From DATHWB01 sp040905965 (GTDB lineage: Bacteria; Actinomycetota; Acidimicrobiia; Spongiisociales; ZC4RG35), in NCBI GenBank assembly GCA_040905965.1, contig JBBDQP010000110.1, positions 3,773-67,772 on the forward strand: a stretch of 64,000 nucleotides of DNA. Direction: 5' to 3'. The notes below the pieces were generated by a model. It had not been told where the DNA came from. It worked only from the letters and a program-made list of their open reading frames with translations, and searched no databases. Shown one piece after another: positions 1-8,760 of this stretch. Both the position numbers and the translations under genes were made by a program. Positions within the stretch are counted from its first letter, which is position 1. Every line of letters begins with the position of its first letter.

Positions 1-1035
1 GAGGCCGTGCGGTCGTGGACCGAGTCCGATATCGCATTCGCGTTGGCCACTGTCGTGGGAGTACGCGGTTCGACATATCGGGGACTGGCTGCTCGTCAGC
101 TCGTCGCGGCGGACGGCACGTCGGTCGGGACGGTATCGGGAGGCTGCCTCGACGCCGATCTGCGGGACGTGGCGGCCAGGGTGATCTCCTCGGGGCAGCC
201 CGAGCAGGTCGAATTCGACCTCACCGCCGACGACGAAGCGATCTGGGGGTGGGGGGTCGGATGCAACGGCGCGACTGATCTTCTCGTCGAGCCTGCAGAT
301 TCGGCCGATCAGTTGGTCTCGATGATCAGTACGACGAGAAGCGAGGCTTTCTGTCTGGTGCACCCTGTCGCTGACGTGGCCGCCCGACGAATCGTGACCG
401 CGCGGGATGCCTCGACCGATCCCATCGCGGTGGCGGCGAGGTCCGCACTCGACACGGGCAGGCACCGAGTGCAGGAGATCGAGGGCGTCACCCACCTGTT
501 CGAAGTCGTTGGGGCTCCGCCTCGCCTTGTGATCTTCGGGGCAGGACACGACGCCGCCCCTCTCGTCGCCCAGGGGGCGATGCTCGGATTCCGAACGGTG
601 GTGGTTGATGATCGCCGACAGTTCCTCACCGCCGAGCGGTTTCCGGAAGCTCACGACCTGATTCATGCAGAACCCCGCGATCTGGCCCGTGCCGTTCGGC
701 CGGATTCAAAGACGGCCGTGGTTCTGATGTCGCACAACTACTTGCGGGACCTGGATGCGCTGGCCTCCGTGCTGGACACCGAGGTGGCCTACATCGGTGC
801 GCTCGGCCCGGGAGAGCGACTGCAGCGCATGCTCGACGATCTCGCAGCCCGAAATGTGGACGTCGCCGGCCACGACCTGGCAAAGATCCACGGCCCGGCC
901 GGACTCGATATCGGGGCCGAGGGCCCGACCGAGATCGCATGGTCGGTCATGGCCGAAGTCCTCGCGGTGATCCGAGGCAAAAGCGGGGGGTCGCTCCGCG
1001 CCCGGAAGGGCCCCGACGCTCTGCGGGTCGTTTGA
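1..1035 (+). CDS. XdhC/CoxI family molybdenum-hydroxylase maturation protein, 5' end probably outside window
   Basis: XdhC/CoxI proteins bind molybdenum cofactor and help sulfurate and insert it into xanthine dehydrogenase- or CO dehydrogenase-type enzymes in the cytoplasm. The N-terminal domain starts with the usual ALATVV strand and has the S-G-G-C-L motif; the second half is a Rossmann-like domain with the G-A-G-H turn. A GTG start at base 7 is possible, but the frame is open to base 1 and only about a dozen residues precede ALATVV, so I treat the gene as 5'-partial. The next gene is CoxG-like, which supports a role in maturing a Mo-dependent dehydrogenase whose subunits would lie just outside the window. 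Confidence 0.85.
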   Translation, partial: EAVRSWTESDIAFALATVVGVRGSTYRGLAARQLVAADGTSVGTVSGGCLDADLRDVAARVISSGQPEQVEFDLTADDEAIWGWGVGCNGATDLLVEPADSADQLVSMISTTRSEAFCLVHPVADVAARRIVTARDASTDPIAVAARSALDTGRHRVQEIEGVTHLFEVVGAPPRLVIFGAGHDAAPLVAQGAMLGFRTVVVDDRRQFLTAERFPEAHDLIHAEPRDLARAVRPDSKTAVVLMSHNYLRDLDALASVLDTEVAYIGALGPGERLQRMLDDLAARNVDVAGHDLAKIHGPAGLDIGAEGPTEIAWSVMAEVLAVIRGKSGGSLRARKGPDALRVV

Positions 1036-1078
1036 TCGTCGGTCTACTCTCGATGCCCCGAATCGACGGAGAGCCGAG

Positions 1079-1630
1079 ATGAAGATCGAGAACGAATTCA
1101 CCGTGTCGAGCCCCGTGAGCACGGTATGGGCTTTCTTCCAAGACGTGCCGTCTGTGGCCGAGTGCCTTCCTGGCGCCGAACTGACCGAGGACCGGGGAGA
1201 CGGCAGCTACGCCGGGAAGGTGTCTGTGAAGCTCGGGCCTATGTCCGCCAACTTCGAAGGCGAGGCCACGGTCAGCCCTGACGAGGCGACCCGCTCGGGC
1301 ACGATCGACGGCAAGGGCGCAGACCGGCGCGGAGGCAGCCGTGGCCAGGTCAAAGTCCAGTACCGCCTCGAAGAGGCGGGTACAGGGACGAAGGTGCAGA
1401 TCGACGCCGATGTGACGTTGTCAGGCGCCGCCGCCCAGTTCGGTCGGACCGGGCTCATCAGCGAGATGTCGAACCGCCTGATCGACGACTTCGTCAGTTG
1501 TGTGGAAGGCAAGCTCGCCGCCGAAACCCCTGAGGCCGCCGCCGAGGTGAAGGCGGCCGACGTCAACGGGTTCGCCCTCTTCCTCGAGTCCCTCATCTCG
1601 TGGGTGAAGAAGCTGTTCACACGCCCATAA
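1079..1630 (+). CDS. CoxG-like SRPBCC-fold protein (carbon monoxide dehydrogenase subunit G family)
   Basis: 183 residues. Residues 1-150 match the START/SRPBCC-fold CoxG family: a first strand with an N-E-F-T-V pattern, then V-W-x-F-F-Q-D-V and C-L-P-G-A-E. CoxG members accompany Mo-dependent CO dehydrogenases and relatives and are thought to help membrane anchoring or maturation; the exact role here is inferred. The last ~20 residues form a hydrophobic, basic tail (FALFLESLISWVKKLF), consistent with peripheral membrane attachment. It follows the XdhC-like gene by 43 bp on the same strand and is followed by a good intrinsic terminator, so it probably closes the operon. Confidence 0.8.
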   Translation: MKIENEFTVSSPVSTVWAFFQDVPSVAECLPGAELTEDRGDGSYAGKVSVKLGPMSANFEGEATVSPDEATRSGTIDGKGADRRGGSRGQVKVQYRLEEAGTGTKVQIDADVTLSGAAAQFGRTGLISEMSNRLIDDFVSCVEGKLAAETPEAAAEVKAADVNGFALFLESLISWVKKLFTRP

Positions 1631-1663
1631 CTCTCTCGACTGGTCGCGTACCCAGGGTTTGTC

Positions 1664-1684
1664 ACCACCCGTACGGTGGTTTTC
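1664..1684 (+). terminator. Intrinsic terminator after the CoxG-like gene
   Basis: ACCACC and GGTGGT form a 6-bp stem around a 5-nt loop (CGTAC), followed directly by a T-run. It lies 34 bp past the CoxG-like stop codon and separates this operon from the convergent aceE gene. Confidence 0.7.
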
Positions 1685-1757
1685 GCGCATGAGTTCGGAA
1701 GTGACACGAGTCCGGGAGTGATCATGGGTCCCGGGATCCAGCCGCTCGATCAGGCGG

Positions 1758-4472
1758 TCAGCGGGTCCATGGCGGGCTCGACGAGGCGTCGATGCCGAAG
1801 CGGTCGGCGGCTGCACGTGTGACCTCTCCATCGATCGCGCCTTGACGGAACAGCGCCGACAGCACCGCGTACGCCACGTGGGCGGCGTCGGTCTCGAAGA
1901 ACCGGCGCAGAGCCCGGCGGGTGTCGGAGCGTCCGAAGCCGTCGGTTCCGAGGACGACGAAGTCGCCCGGCACCCAGCGGCCGATCTGGTCAGGCACCAT
2001 CCGCATGAAGTCGGTGACGGCGATCTTGGGCCCGTCGATCCCGGAAAGCGTGGAGGTCACCATCGGCTGGCGGGGTTCTTCTGTGGGGTTGAGCAGGTTC
2101 CACCGCTCGACCGCCATGGCTTCTTCCCTCAGGTTCTTGTACGAGGTCACCGACCACAGTTCCACACCGATCCCGAACTCGTCTGCGAGGACGGACTGCG
2201 CTTCCCGTGCTGCCAAGTTGGCCGTACCTGAGAACAGGATCGCCGCATCGGTCCGCTGTCCGTCGGGGGCCGGCGCCCACCGGTAGATCCCATCGAGGAT
2301 GCCTTGATGAACGTCGACCGGTTTCGGGGGTTGGACGTAGTTCTCGTTGTAGGCGGTGAGGTAGTAGTAGACGTCTTCGCCCTCGCCGTACATCCGCTGG
2401 ATTCCGTCTTCGATGATCGTGCCCATCTCGTAGGCGAAGGCCGGGTCGTATGCCCGACACACCGGTACGACCGACGAGAGGATCAGCGAGTGACCGTCTT
2501 GGTGTTGCAGCCCTTCGCCCTGCAGCGTGGTGCGACCGGCAGTCGCGCCGATCAGGAAACCACGGGCCCGAGCATCGGCGGCCGCCCACAGGAGGTCGCC
2601 CACGCGCTGCCAGCCGAACATCGAGTAGTAGATGTAGAAGGGAACCAGGGGAACCCCGCGAGTGGCGTACGACGTCGCCGCCGCCAGCCATGACGCGGTC
2701 GATCCTGCTTCTGTGATTCCTTCTTCGAGGATCTGGCCGTCCTTGCCCTCGATATACGCCAGAAGCATGGCGGCGTCGACCGACTCGTAGAGCTGTCCCT
2801 GCGAGGCGTAGATCTTGAGTTCCCGGAAGAGCGAGTCCATCCCGAATGTCCGTGCCTCGTCCGGGACGATCGGGACCACTTTCGGGCCGAAGTTCTCGGC
2901 GCGGGCCATGTTTCGCAACAACCGGGTGAACGCGGTCGTCGTCGATGCTTCGGCTTTCCCGGAGCCTTGGTAGGCCTCGGTGAAGACCTCAGGCTTCGGG
3001 AGATCGAGCGGCACCCGGACCACGGTGCTTCGGGAGGGAAGCGGGCCGTTGAGGGCGGCCCGTCGACCCATCAGGTAGTCATGTTCCGGTGTGCCTGGTT
3101 CCGGCCGGAAGTACGGGGGGTCGTTGTCACCTTGGAGGGACTCCTCGGGAATTTCGTCTTCGAGGTGGAGTCGGGCCCGCAATTCCATGAGCTGCTTGTT
3201 GGTGAGCTCCTTGATCTGATGGGTGGCGTTGCGACCTTCGACGTCTGGCCCCAGGGTCCAGCCTTTGATCGTCTTGGTCAGGATCACGGTTGGCGCACCC
3301 TCAAGTGATGTGGCTGCCTGATATGCAGCGAAGACTTTGCGGGCGTCGTGACCGCCGCGGCGCAGGTCCCAGACCTCGTCGTCTGTGAGGTGTTCGACGA
3401 GTGCCCGTGCCCGCGGATCCTTGCCGAAGAAGTGCTCTCGCACGTAGGCGCCGTTTTCGGCCTTGTAGCGCTGGTATTCGCCGTCGACGGTGCCGTTCAT
3501 CACTTCCACCAGAGCCCCGTCGTGATCGGCGTCGAGGAGCGGATCCCAGTTCCCTCCCCAGATCACCTTGATCACGTTCCATCCGGCGCCGCGGAAGATG
3601 GCCTCCAATTCCTGGATGATCTTGCCGTTCCCTCGCACCGGTCCATCGAGCCTCTGCAGGTTGCAGTTGATGACCCAAGTCAGGTTGTCGAGTCCTTCGC
3701 GTGCCCCAAGCGAGATACTTCCGAGGCTCTCGGGCTCGTCGACTTCGCCGTCTCCGATGAAACACCAGACTCTGGAGTCCGAGGTGTCGTCGAGCCCCCG
3801 GTTGTGCAGGTACTTGTTGAACCGTGCCTGGTAGATCGAATTGATCGGTCCGAGTCCCATCGAGACCGTCGGGTACTCCCAAAAGTCGGGCATGAGCCGC
3901 GGATGGGGATACGACGAGAGCCCCCCGTTACCGATCTCCGTTCGGAAGTTGTCGAGTTGCGCCTCGTCGAGTCGACCTTCGAGGAACGCCCTGGCATAGA
4001 TGCCGGGGGCGGCATGGCCTTGGATGTAGACGGCGTCGCCCGGCGAGCCGTCTGCTTTTCCCCGGAAGAAGTGGTTGAACCCCACCTCGTACAGCAGGGC
4101 AGAGGACGCGAACGTTGACAGGTGGCCGCCGATGCCTTTCGCCTCGTTGTTCGCCTTGATGACCATGACGGCGGCGTTCCAGCGGATGAAGCGGCGAATG
4201 CGCTTTTCGAGCCACTCGTCGCCCGGGTAGGCGGGCTCTTCTTCGACCGGGATCGTGTTGATATAGGGGGTCGAGACCGACCCTGGCACCCCGAGTGCTC
4301 GCTGGTGGGCGCGCTCGGATAGTTTCGCCATGAGAAAGCGTCCGCGCACTTCCCCCTGATGGGCGACCACCGCATCCAGCGAGTCGATCCATTCCTGGGT
4401 CTCGGTCGGATCCGAATCGTGGAGCTGGTGAACGAAGCCGTCGATGTAGGTGAGCTGGGGCTTGCGGTCCAT
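1758..4472 (-). CDS. aceE: Pyruvate dehydrogenase E1 component, homodimeric type
   Basis: 904 residues, the usual length of the homodimeric E1 family (about 890-930). It catalyses thiamine-diphosphate-dependent decarboxylation of pyruvate and transfers the acetyl group to the lipoyl domain of E2. The ThDP-binding motif G-D-G-E near residue 240, followed about 30 residues later by N-C-N-L, is clear, as are the GGHLSTFASSA segment near residue 115 and the transketolase-like central and C-terminal domains. No E2 or E3 gene is adjacent, as is common in actinobacteria, where aceE stands alone. The start ATG at 4472 gives the expected N-terminus ending in a Y-I-D-G-F helix. Confidence 0.96.
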   Translation of the reverse strand: MDRKPQLTYIDGFVHQLHDSDPTETQEWIDSLDAVVAHQGEVRGRFLMAKLSERAHQRALGVPGSVSTPYINTIPVEEEPAYPGDEWLEKRIRRFIRWNAAVMVIKANNEAKGIGGHLSTFASSALLYEVGFNHFFRGKADGSPGDAVYIQGHAAPGIYARAFLEGRLDEAQLDNFRTEIGNGGLSSYPHPRLMPDFWEYPTVSMGLGPINSIYQARFNKYLHNRGLDDTSDSRVWCFIGDGEVDEPESLGSISLGAREGLDNLTWVINCNLQRLDGPVRGNGKIIQELEAIFRGAGWNVIKVIWGGNWDPLLDADHDGALVEVMNGTVDGEYQRYKAENGAYVREHFFGKDPRARALVEHLTDDEVWDLRRGGHDARKVFAAYQAATSLEGAPTVILTKTIKGWTLGPDVEGRNATHQIKELTNKQLMELRARLHLEDEIPEESLQGDNDPPYFRPEPGTPEHDYLMGRRAALNGPLPSRSTVVRVPLDLPKPEVFTEAYQGSGKAEASTTTAFTRLLRNMARAENFGPKVVPIVPDEARTFGMDSLFRELKIYASQGQLYESVDAAMLLAYIEGKDGQILEEGITEAGSTASWLAAATSYATRGVPLVPFYIYYSMFGWQRVGDLLWAAADARARGFLIGATAGRTTLQGEGLQHQDGHSLILSSVVPVCRAYDPAFAYEMGTIIEDGIQRMYGEGEDVYYYLTAYNENYVQPPKPVDVHQGILDGIYRWAPAPDGQRTDAAILFSGTANLAAREAQSVLADEFGIGVELWSVTSYKNLREEAMAVERWNLLNPTEEPRQPMVTSTLSGIDGPKIAVTDFMRMVPDQIGRWVPGDFVVLGTDGFGRSDTRRALRRFFETDAAHVAYAVLSALFRQGAIDGEVTRAAADRFGIDASSSPPWTR

Positions 4473-4555
4473 GGGACGAGCCTACCCAAACCTCGAACTG
4501 TGCCCCTAGAGGCAGGAGCCCTTATGTTGCGCTGACGTCCGCCGACGGGGAACTT

Positions 4556-4601
4556 TGCCCGAACCCCCCGGAGTATCCCCTTCCTCCGGGGCGTTCGGGC
4601 A
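4556..4601 (-). terminator. Long stem-loop between the alpha/beta hydrolase and aceE
   Basis: TGCCCGAAC pairs with GTTCGGGCA (9 bp), then after one C/C mismatch CCCCGGAG pairs with CTCCGGGG (8 bp) around a 10-nt loop. It begins 3 bases past the hydrolase stop codon. There is no T-run on the minus-strand side, so it may be an attenuating or transcript-stabilising hairpin rather than a full intrinsic terminator. Confidence 0.45.
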
Positions 4602-4604
4602 GGT

Positions 4605-5477
4605 TCATGCGAGCGCGACCGTCAGGCGTTCGATCTCGTGGCTGACGATGTCTGGCCGCTCGAGCATCGGGGTGTGGCCGGTATCGGCCAACTCGATCGA
4701 CCTCCATGCAGACTGCCGCTCCGCCAGCCAGCGCAGCCCCACCGGAGCGACCACCTGGTCTTCGGATCCGAAGATGAGTGTCGTGGGCGCTTCGATTTGG
4801 TCGAGGATCGCCAGATAGGTCGAACGCCGGATGAGCAGCCGGAAAACGGATGCGACCGACTCGCTGAAGGCTCGCTCTGCCCACGGCATCGTCCGACGGA
4901 GTCGGGCCAGTTCCACAGAGCGTTCGAACGCATCTGCCGGGAGGTGTTCGGGATGCTGCATGACGATTCCGAGTGTCATTTCGACTTGGCGTCTAGGCGT
5001 GAGGCGCGAGGTGAGGGCAGCCGTCGCCAGCGGCCCGATCCCTGGGATCGACTGCACGGCCAACCGTGCGGCCACCTTCGGATTTCTGGGCATGACGAGG
5101 GTTGGCGGGGGAGTGGCCGGCGCGAGCAGGACCAGTGCCTCGACCAGGTCGGGACGCCGGGCAGCGACGATCTCGGCAACAAGACCGCCCATGGAGCATC
5201 CCACGAGCGTGACCGACTCGACGCCCTGCCGTTCGATGATGGCGAGGGTGGTCCGAACGTGGGACTCGAGGTCGTGATGCGGGACCGGCCCCGATCGACC
5301 GTGTCCTGGAAGGTCGAATGCGACGGTGGAGCCGATCTTTGCGAGTTGTGGTCCGACCAGGCTCCAGTTGCCTGACGCGCCTCCCAAGCCGTGGACCAGC
5401 ACGATCGAGCGTCCGGTTCCGCCGTAGTCGTCGACGGTGATCGCGGTTCCCTCGATGGTTTCGTAGCGACGTTGCAT
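4605..5477 (-). CDS. Alpha/beta-fold hydrolase
   Basis: 290 residues from the ATG at 5477. The fold is shown by the oxyanion-hole motif L-V-H-G-L-G-G near residue 25, the nucleophile elbow G-C-S-M-G-G near residue 95, and the late acid and His (D-T-G-H-T-P near the C-terminus). The substrate cannot be read from the sequence. An upstream ATG at 5516 is possible but would place the start inside the promoter space shared with the divergent radical SAM gene, so the internal start is preferred. Confidence 0.82.
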   Translation of the reverse strand: MQRRYETIEGTAITVDDYGGTGRSIVLVHGLGGASGNWSLVGPQLAKIGSTVAFDLPGHGRSGPVPHHDLESHVRTTLAIIERQGVESVTLVGCSMGGLVAEIVAARRPDLVEALVLLAPATPPPTLVMPRNPKVAARLAVQSIPGIGPLATAALTSRLTPRRQVEMTLGIVMQHPEHLPADAFERSVELARLRRTMPWAERAFSESVASVFRLLIRRSTYLAILDQIEAPTTLIFGSEDQVVAPVGLRWLAERQSAWRSIELADTGHTPMLERPDIVSHEIERLTVALA

Positions 5478-5520
5478 CGGGTGGACGGTAAACGCGGGAG
5501 TGATACGTAGAGTCATTGCC

Positions 5521-6891
5521 GTGCGCGTCCTGCTGATATCGACCTACGAACTCGGCCATCAACCTTTGGGGCTGGCGTCGCCGGCGGCTGCTCTGACCGC
5601 TGCCGGTCACGACGTCTCGACGCTCGACGTGGCGATCGATTCGATCGGTTCGGCGGATATCGCCGGCCAGGACGCCATTGCGATCTCGGTCCCGATGCAT
5701 ACCGCCGCCAGATTGGCGCAGGACGTGGTGCGGTCAGTGCGCGACGTCGACTCCGAGGTGCCGATCGCCCTGTTTGGGTTGTATGCGGGCGAGGGCGCGA
5801 TGGATGAGGTTGCTGCTCGGTTCGTTGGTGAGTACGAACCCGACCTGACCGCGTGGGTTGCAGACGGCATGCCGCCGGTCGGCACCCGCATTTCGGTCAC
5901 GCAGCAGGCGTTTGCCACTCCGCAGCGCGAGTCGTTGCCCGATCTCAGTAGATATGGGCGGCTCAGGATCGCCGGAGAGGAGCGGGTTGCTGGCTATGTC
6001 GAAGCCTCCCACGGCTGTCGGCACCGCTGCAGACATTGTCCGATCCCCGCCGTGTACGACGGCCGCTATCGGATTGTCAGCCGAGAGTCCGTACTCGCTG
6101 ACGTGGATGCCCAGGTCGCGATGGGTGCACTCCATCTGACGTGGGGCGACCCCGACTTCCTGAATGGTCCCCGCCACGCCATGGACTTGCTCGAAGAGGT
6201 CCATCGGAGGCACCCGGACGTCACCCACGACCTCACGATCAAGGTCGAGCATCTGCGCCGTCACGAGACCCTCCTCGACCGGCTTGCCGCCGCCGGAACC
6301 CTCTTTGTCGTCTCGGCATTCGAGACGACTGACGATCGAACGCTTGCCCTCCTCGACAAGGGCCACACCGCCGAAGACATGGCATGGGTCGTCGAACGGG
6401 CGCGTTCGGCCGGCATCGACGTTCACCCTTCGTGGATGCCGTTCGTCCCGTGGACGGTTCCGTCCGATGTGGTCGGCATCTTCGAATTTCTCGCGGCTCA
6501 CGACTTGGTTGGCTCGACGGACCCGGTGCAGCTCTCCATCCGGCTTCTCATCCCGCGTCACTCCTTGATGCTGGAGCTCGACGAGGTGGCGTCGGTGATC
6601 GGGCCGTACGACGAGGAGGCACTGTCGTACCGATGGGCTTCCCTGGATCCGCGGTCCGATGAACTCCAGCGTGTCCTGGCGGAGCGGGCGGAGTCCGCCG
6701 TTGATGACGGCGCCAGCCCCGTAGAGACCTTCCTGCAGATGTGGGGTGATGCGGTGGAGGCCGACGGAGGAGATCGTCGCTCGGTTTCTCCACCCGCCTC
6801 GATCACCCTCGGGCGTCCGGGATTGACGGAGTCGTGGTTCTGCTGTGCCGAGCCGACTCGCGCCCAGACCGGGGGTGTGGCGGCTCCCTGA
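5521..6891 (+). CDS. B12-binding/radical SAM protein with C-terminal CCAEP tail
   Basis: 456 residues. The N-terminal ~110 residues look like a cobalamin-binding Rossmann domain (L-L-I-S-T-Y-E-L-G-H start). A radical SAM core follows, with the cluster-binding pattern C-x3-C-x2-C at residues 166, 170 and 173. The extreme C-terminus reads W-F-C-C-A-E-P (the two Cys codons are 6841-6846), matching a family I know as CUAEP/CCAEP-tail radical SAM proteins, in which the second Cys is selenocysteine in some species. Here it is TGT, not TGA. The reaction is unknown. A candidate -10 (TAGAGT, 5508-5513) lies 7 nt before the GTG at 5521, suggesting a leaderless transcript; an alternative GTG is at 5500. 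Confidence 0.85.
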   Translation: MRVLLISTYELGHQPLGLASPAAALTAAGHDVSTLDVAIDSIGSADIAGQDAIAISVPMHTAARLAQDVVRSVRDVDSEVPIALFGLYAGEGAMDEVAARFVGEYEPDLTAWVADGMPPVGTRISVTQQAFATPQRESLPDLSRYGRLRIAGEERVAGYVEASHGCRHRCRHCPIPAVYDGRYRIVSRESVLADVDAQVAMGALHLTWGDPDFLNGPRHAMDLLEEVHRRHPDVTHDLTIKVEHLRRHETLLDRLAAAGTLFVVSAFETTDDRTLALLDKGHTAEDMAWVVERARSAGIDVHPSWMPFVPWTVPSDVVGIFEFLAAHDLVGSTDPVQLSIRLLIPRHSLMLELDEVASVIGPYDEEALSYRWASLDPRSDELQRVLAERAESAVDDGASPVETFLQMWGDAVEADGGDRRSVSPPASITLGRPGLTESWFCCAEPTRAQTGGVAAP

Positions 6892-6923
6892 CGAGGGCGG
6901 GTCGCCTGGCACGGGCCTCGTGT

Positions 6924-6952
6924 TTGACGGTCGTTACTTTGCGAGGCAAAGT
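6924..6952 (+). promoter_or_regulatory. Promoter with embedded operator of the ABC-2 exporter operon
   Basis: TTGACG (6924-6929), a 17-bp spacer and CAAAGT (6947-6952) form a plausible sigma70-type promoter. Inside it lies the perfect inverted repeat ACTTTGC-GAG-GCAAAGT (6936-6952), covering part of the spacer and the whole -10. A bound dimer would block RNA polymerase. The winged-helix protein encoded third in line (7514) is the obvious candidate ligand (inference). The first ATG is only 10 bp past the repeat, so the leader is very short. Confidence 0.7.
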
Positions 6953-6962
6953 GTCGTCTGGC

Positions 6963-7517
6963 ATGAACGACGCAGAACTTCTGGACGAACTGACAGCGAT
7001 CCGGCGCCGGACGCAGCGCGACCTCAACTGCGGCGCCTGGCGTTGGCTGCTCTTGTGGGCGGGAATCTTCGCAGGCTTCGTCCTCACCTTGGCAGTCCCG
7101 ATGCTCCACCCGGTTGCCCACTGGTACTGGTCTGCTGCAGTGCCGCTCGGCCTGGCAGGGACGGTGCTCGTCGATCTCCTCAACCCCGAAACCGACCGTC
7201 GGGTTCGAAGGGCAGACTGGCCGTATGTCGCGACCACGGTGGGGATCACGATTGCCAACGTGGCCGGATCGTTGTTGCTGCCAGGTGCGTGGGTGCTCGT
7301 ATGGATCTGGATCGTGTTCGCTCTCGGGTTTGCCGTCCTCCTTCGGCTTGAGGGTGAACCCCGTTCGGCGCGTGCGCTCGTCGCGCTCGCTGGTGTCTAC
7401 GGCGTCGTCGCTCCGCTGACCCGCGATGCCCTCTCGACTTCGGTGGTGTTCGGGGCGGTGTTCGTTGTCGCGCTCCTGCTTGGAGCGGCTCTCGGAAAGC
7501 TGCAGGAGACAACGTGA
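6963..7517 (+). CDS. Small integral membrane protein of the ABC-2 exporter operon
   Basis: 184 residues from the ATG at 6963. Not recognised as a named family. It starts with a short soluble helix (M-N-D-A-E-L-L-D-E-L) and continues with about five or six hydrophobic segments typical of membrane helices. Its stop overlaps the start of the winged-helix regulator (GTGA), and the operator-bearing promoter lies immediately upstream. Membrane proteins of this kind often precede a winged-helix regulator and ABC genes; it may act as a sensor or accessory subunit, but that is inference. Confidence 0.75.
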   Translation: MNDAELLDELTAIRRRTQRDLNCGAWRWLLLWAGIFAGFVLTLAVPMLHPVAHWYWSAAVPLGLAGTVLVDLLNPETDRRVRRADWPYVATTVGITIANVAGSLLLPGAWVLVWIWIVFALGFAVLLRLEGEPRSARALVALAGVYGVVAPLTRDALSTSVVFGAVFVVALLLGAALGKLQETT

Positions 7518-7819
7518 TCCACCCGGCGTCCGATCTCGACGAGGTCGTCCATCAACGCGTGCGACTGGGCATCCTCGCCGTACTCGCTGAAGCAGACCGC
7601 GTGGAGTTCACCTACCTCCGCGATCGACTCGAGGTGACAGACGGCAACCTCAATCGCCACCTCCAAGTGCTCGCAGACGCCGGATTCATCCGCATCGAGA
7701 AGCGACCACACGGCCGAAGTCGCACCTGGATCCTGGCCACAAAGCCAGGAAGAGTCGCACTCGGCCTGCACCTGGAACGTCTCCAACAGATCATCGACGG
7801 CGCCAAGGAGGCCCAATGA
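7514..7819 (+). CDS. Winged-helix transcriptional regulator (HTH_34/MarR-like)
   Basis: 101 residues. It is a compact winged-helix domain: a first helix with L-D-E-V-V-H-Q-R-V-R-L-G-I-L, the recognition region T-D-G-N-L-N-R-H-L-Q-V-L, and a wing around I-E-K-R-P-H-G-R-S-R-T-W. Small regulators of this type usually repress the membrane and ABC genes they are co-transcribed with. It overlaps both neighbours by 4 bp (GTGA with the membrane protein, ATGA with the ATPase). The inverted repeat at 6936-6952 in the operon promoter is its likely site. Confidence 0.85.
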   Translation: MIHPASDLDEVVHQRVRLGILAVLAEADRVEFTYLRDRLEVTDGNLNRHLQVLADAGFIRIEKRPHGRSRTWILATKPGRVALGLHLERLQQIIDGAKEAQ

Positions 7820-8757
7820 CTTCGCCCGTGCTCGCCGTCGAGGCGATCAGCAAGACTTTTGGTGAGATCCAGGCGGTACGCGGGGTGAGCTTCGAGATCC
7901 AACCCGGTGAGACCTACGGACTGCTCGGGCCGAACGGTGCAGGCAAGACCACCTCGATCAACATCGTCGCCGGCTTGCTCGAGCCTGACGCCGGGTCCGT
8001 TCGAGTGTTGGGTGAATCCCTGACTACCCGTACGATCGAGCCGAAGCGCTCAGTTGGTCTCGTGCCTCAAGAGTTGGCGATCTACCCGGACCTCACTGCT
8101 CGCGAGAATCTCCGGTTCTTCGGGCGGTTGTATGACCTGGCCGGGGTGAAGCTGTCAACGCGGATCGACCATGTCCTCGACGTGGTCGGACTATCGGATC
8201 GGGCCGATGATGCCGCCAAGGAGTACTCGGGCGGCATGAAGCGCCGACTCAACATCGCGATCGGCCTCCTGCATGAACCACGTCTCCTCATCCTCGACGA
8301 GCCGACCGTCGGGGTCGACCCGCAGTCCCGGAATGCGATCCTCGAGTCGGTGGAGGAGCTTTCGTCGGAGGGGTTGGCGGTGCTCTATACGACCCACTAC
8401 ATGGAGGAGGCCGAGCGGCTCTGCGATCGGGTCGGGATCATCGACGACGGCGAGATCAAGGCTGAAGGCGACCGTCGCGGACTCGTTGCACTTATCGGCG
8501 AGAAGGACCGCATCGTCGTCGAGACCGTCGGGGCGACGGATGGGGTCACCGAGTTGCTCACCGCGATGGCCGGTGTCAGCGGTGCGACAGCTGTGGACGG
8601 CCGCTTCGACTTACTGGTCGATGATGCCGCTTCGGTTCTGCCTGCGGTGTTCGGGTCGTTTTCGGAGCACCAGGTGACCGTGACATCGCTCCAAGTCATC
8701 GAGCCTGATCTCGAAGCCGTCTTCCTCCATCTCACCGGTAAGGCCCTGAGGGACTGA
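7816..8757 (+). CDS. ABC transporter ATP-binding protein (ABC-2/drug-exporter type)
   Basis: 313 residues. Walker A (G-P-N-G-A-G-K-T-T) is near residue 40, the signature Y-S-G-G-M-K-R-R near residue 136, Walker B (L-L-I-L-D-E-P-T) near residue 155, and a T-T-H-Y switch follows. The C-terminal ~90 residues are the extension typical of DrrA/NatA-like exporters. It energises the two membrane subunits encoded directly downstream; the substrate is unknown. Confidence 0.92.
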   Translation: MTSPVLAVEAISKTFGEIQAVRGVSFEIQPGETYGLLGPNGAGKTTSINIVAGLLEPDAGSVRVLGESLTTRTIEPKRSVGLVPQELAIYPDLTARENLRFFGRLYDLAGVKLSTRIDHVLDVVGLSDRADDAAKEYSGGMKRRLNIAIGLLHEPRLLILDEPTVGVDPQSRNAILESVEELSSEGLAVLYTTHYMEEAERLCDRVGIIDDGEIKAEGDRRGLVALIGEKDRIVVETVGATDGVTELLTAMAGVSGATAVDGRFDLLVDDAASVLPAVFGSFSEHQVTVTSLQVIEPDLEAVFLHLTGKALRD

Positions 8758-8760
8758 CGG

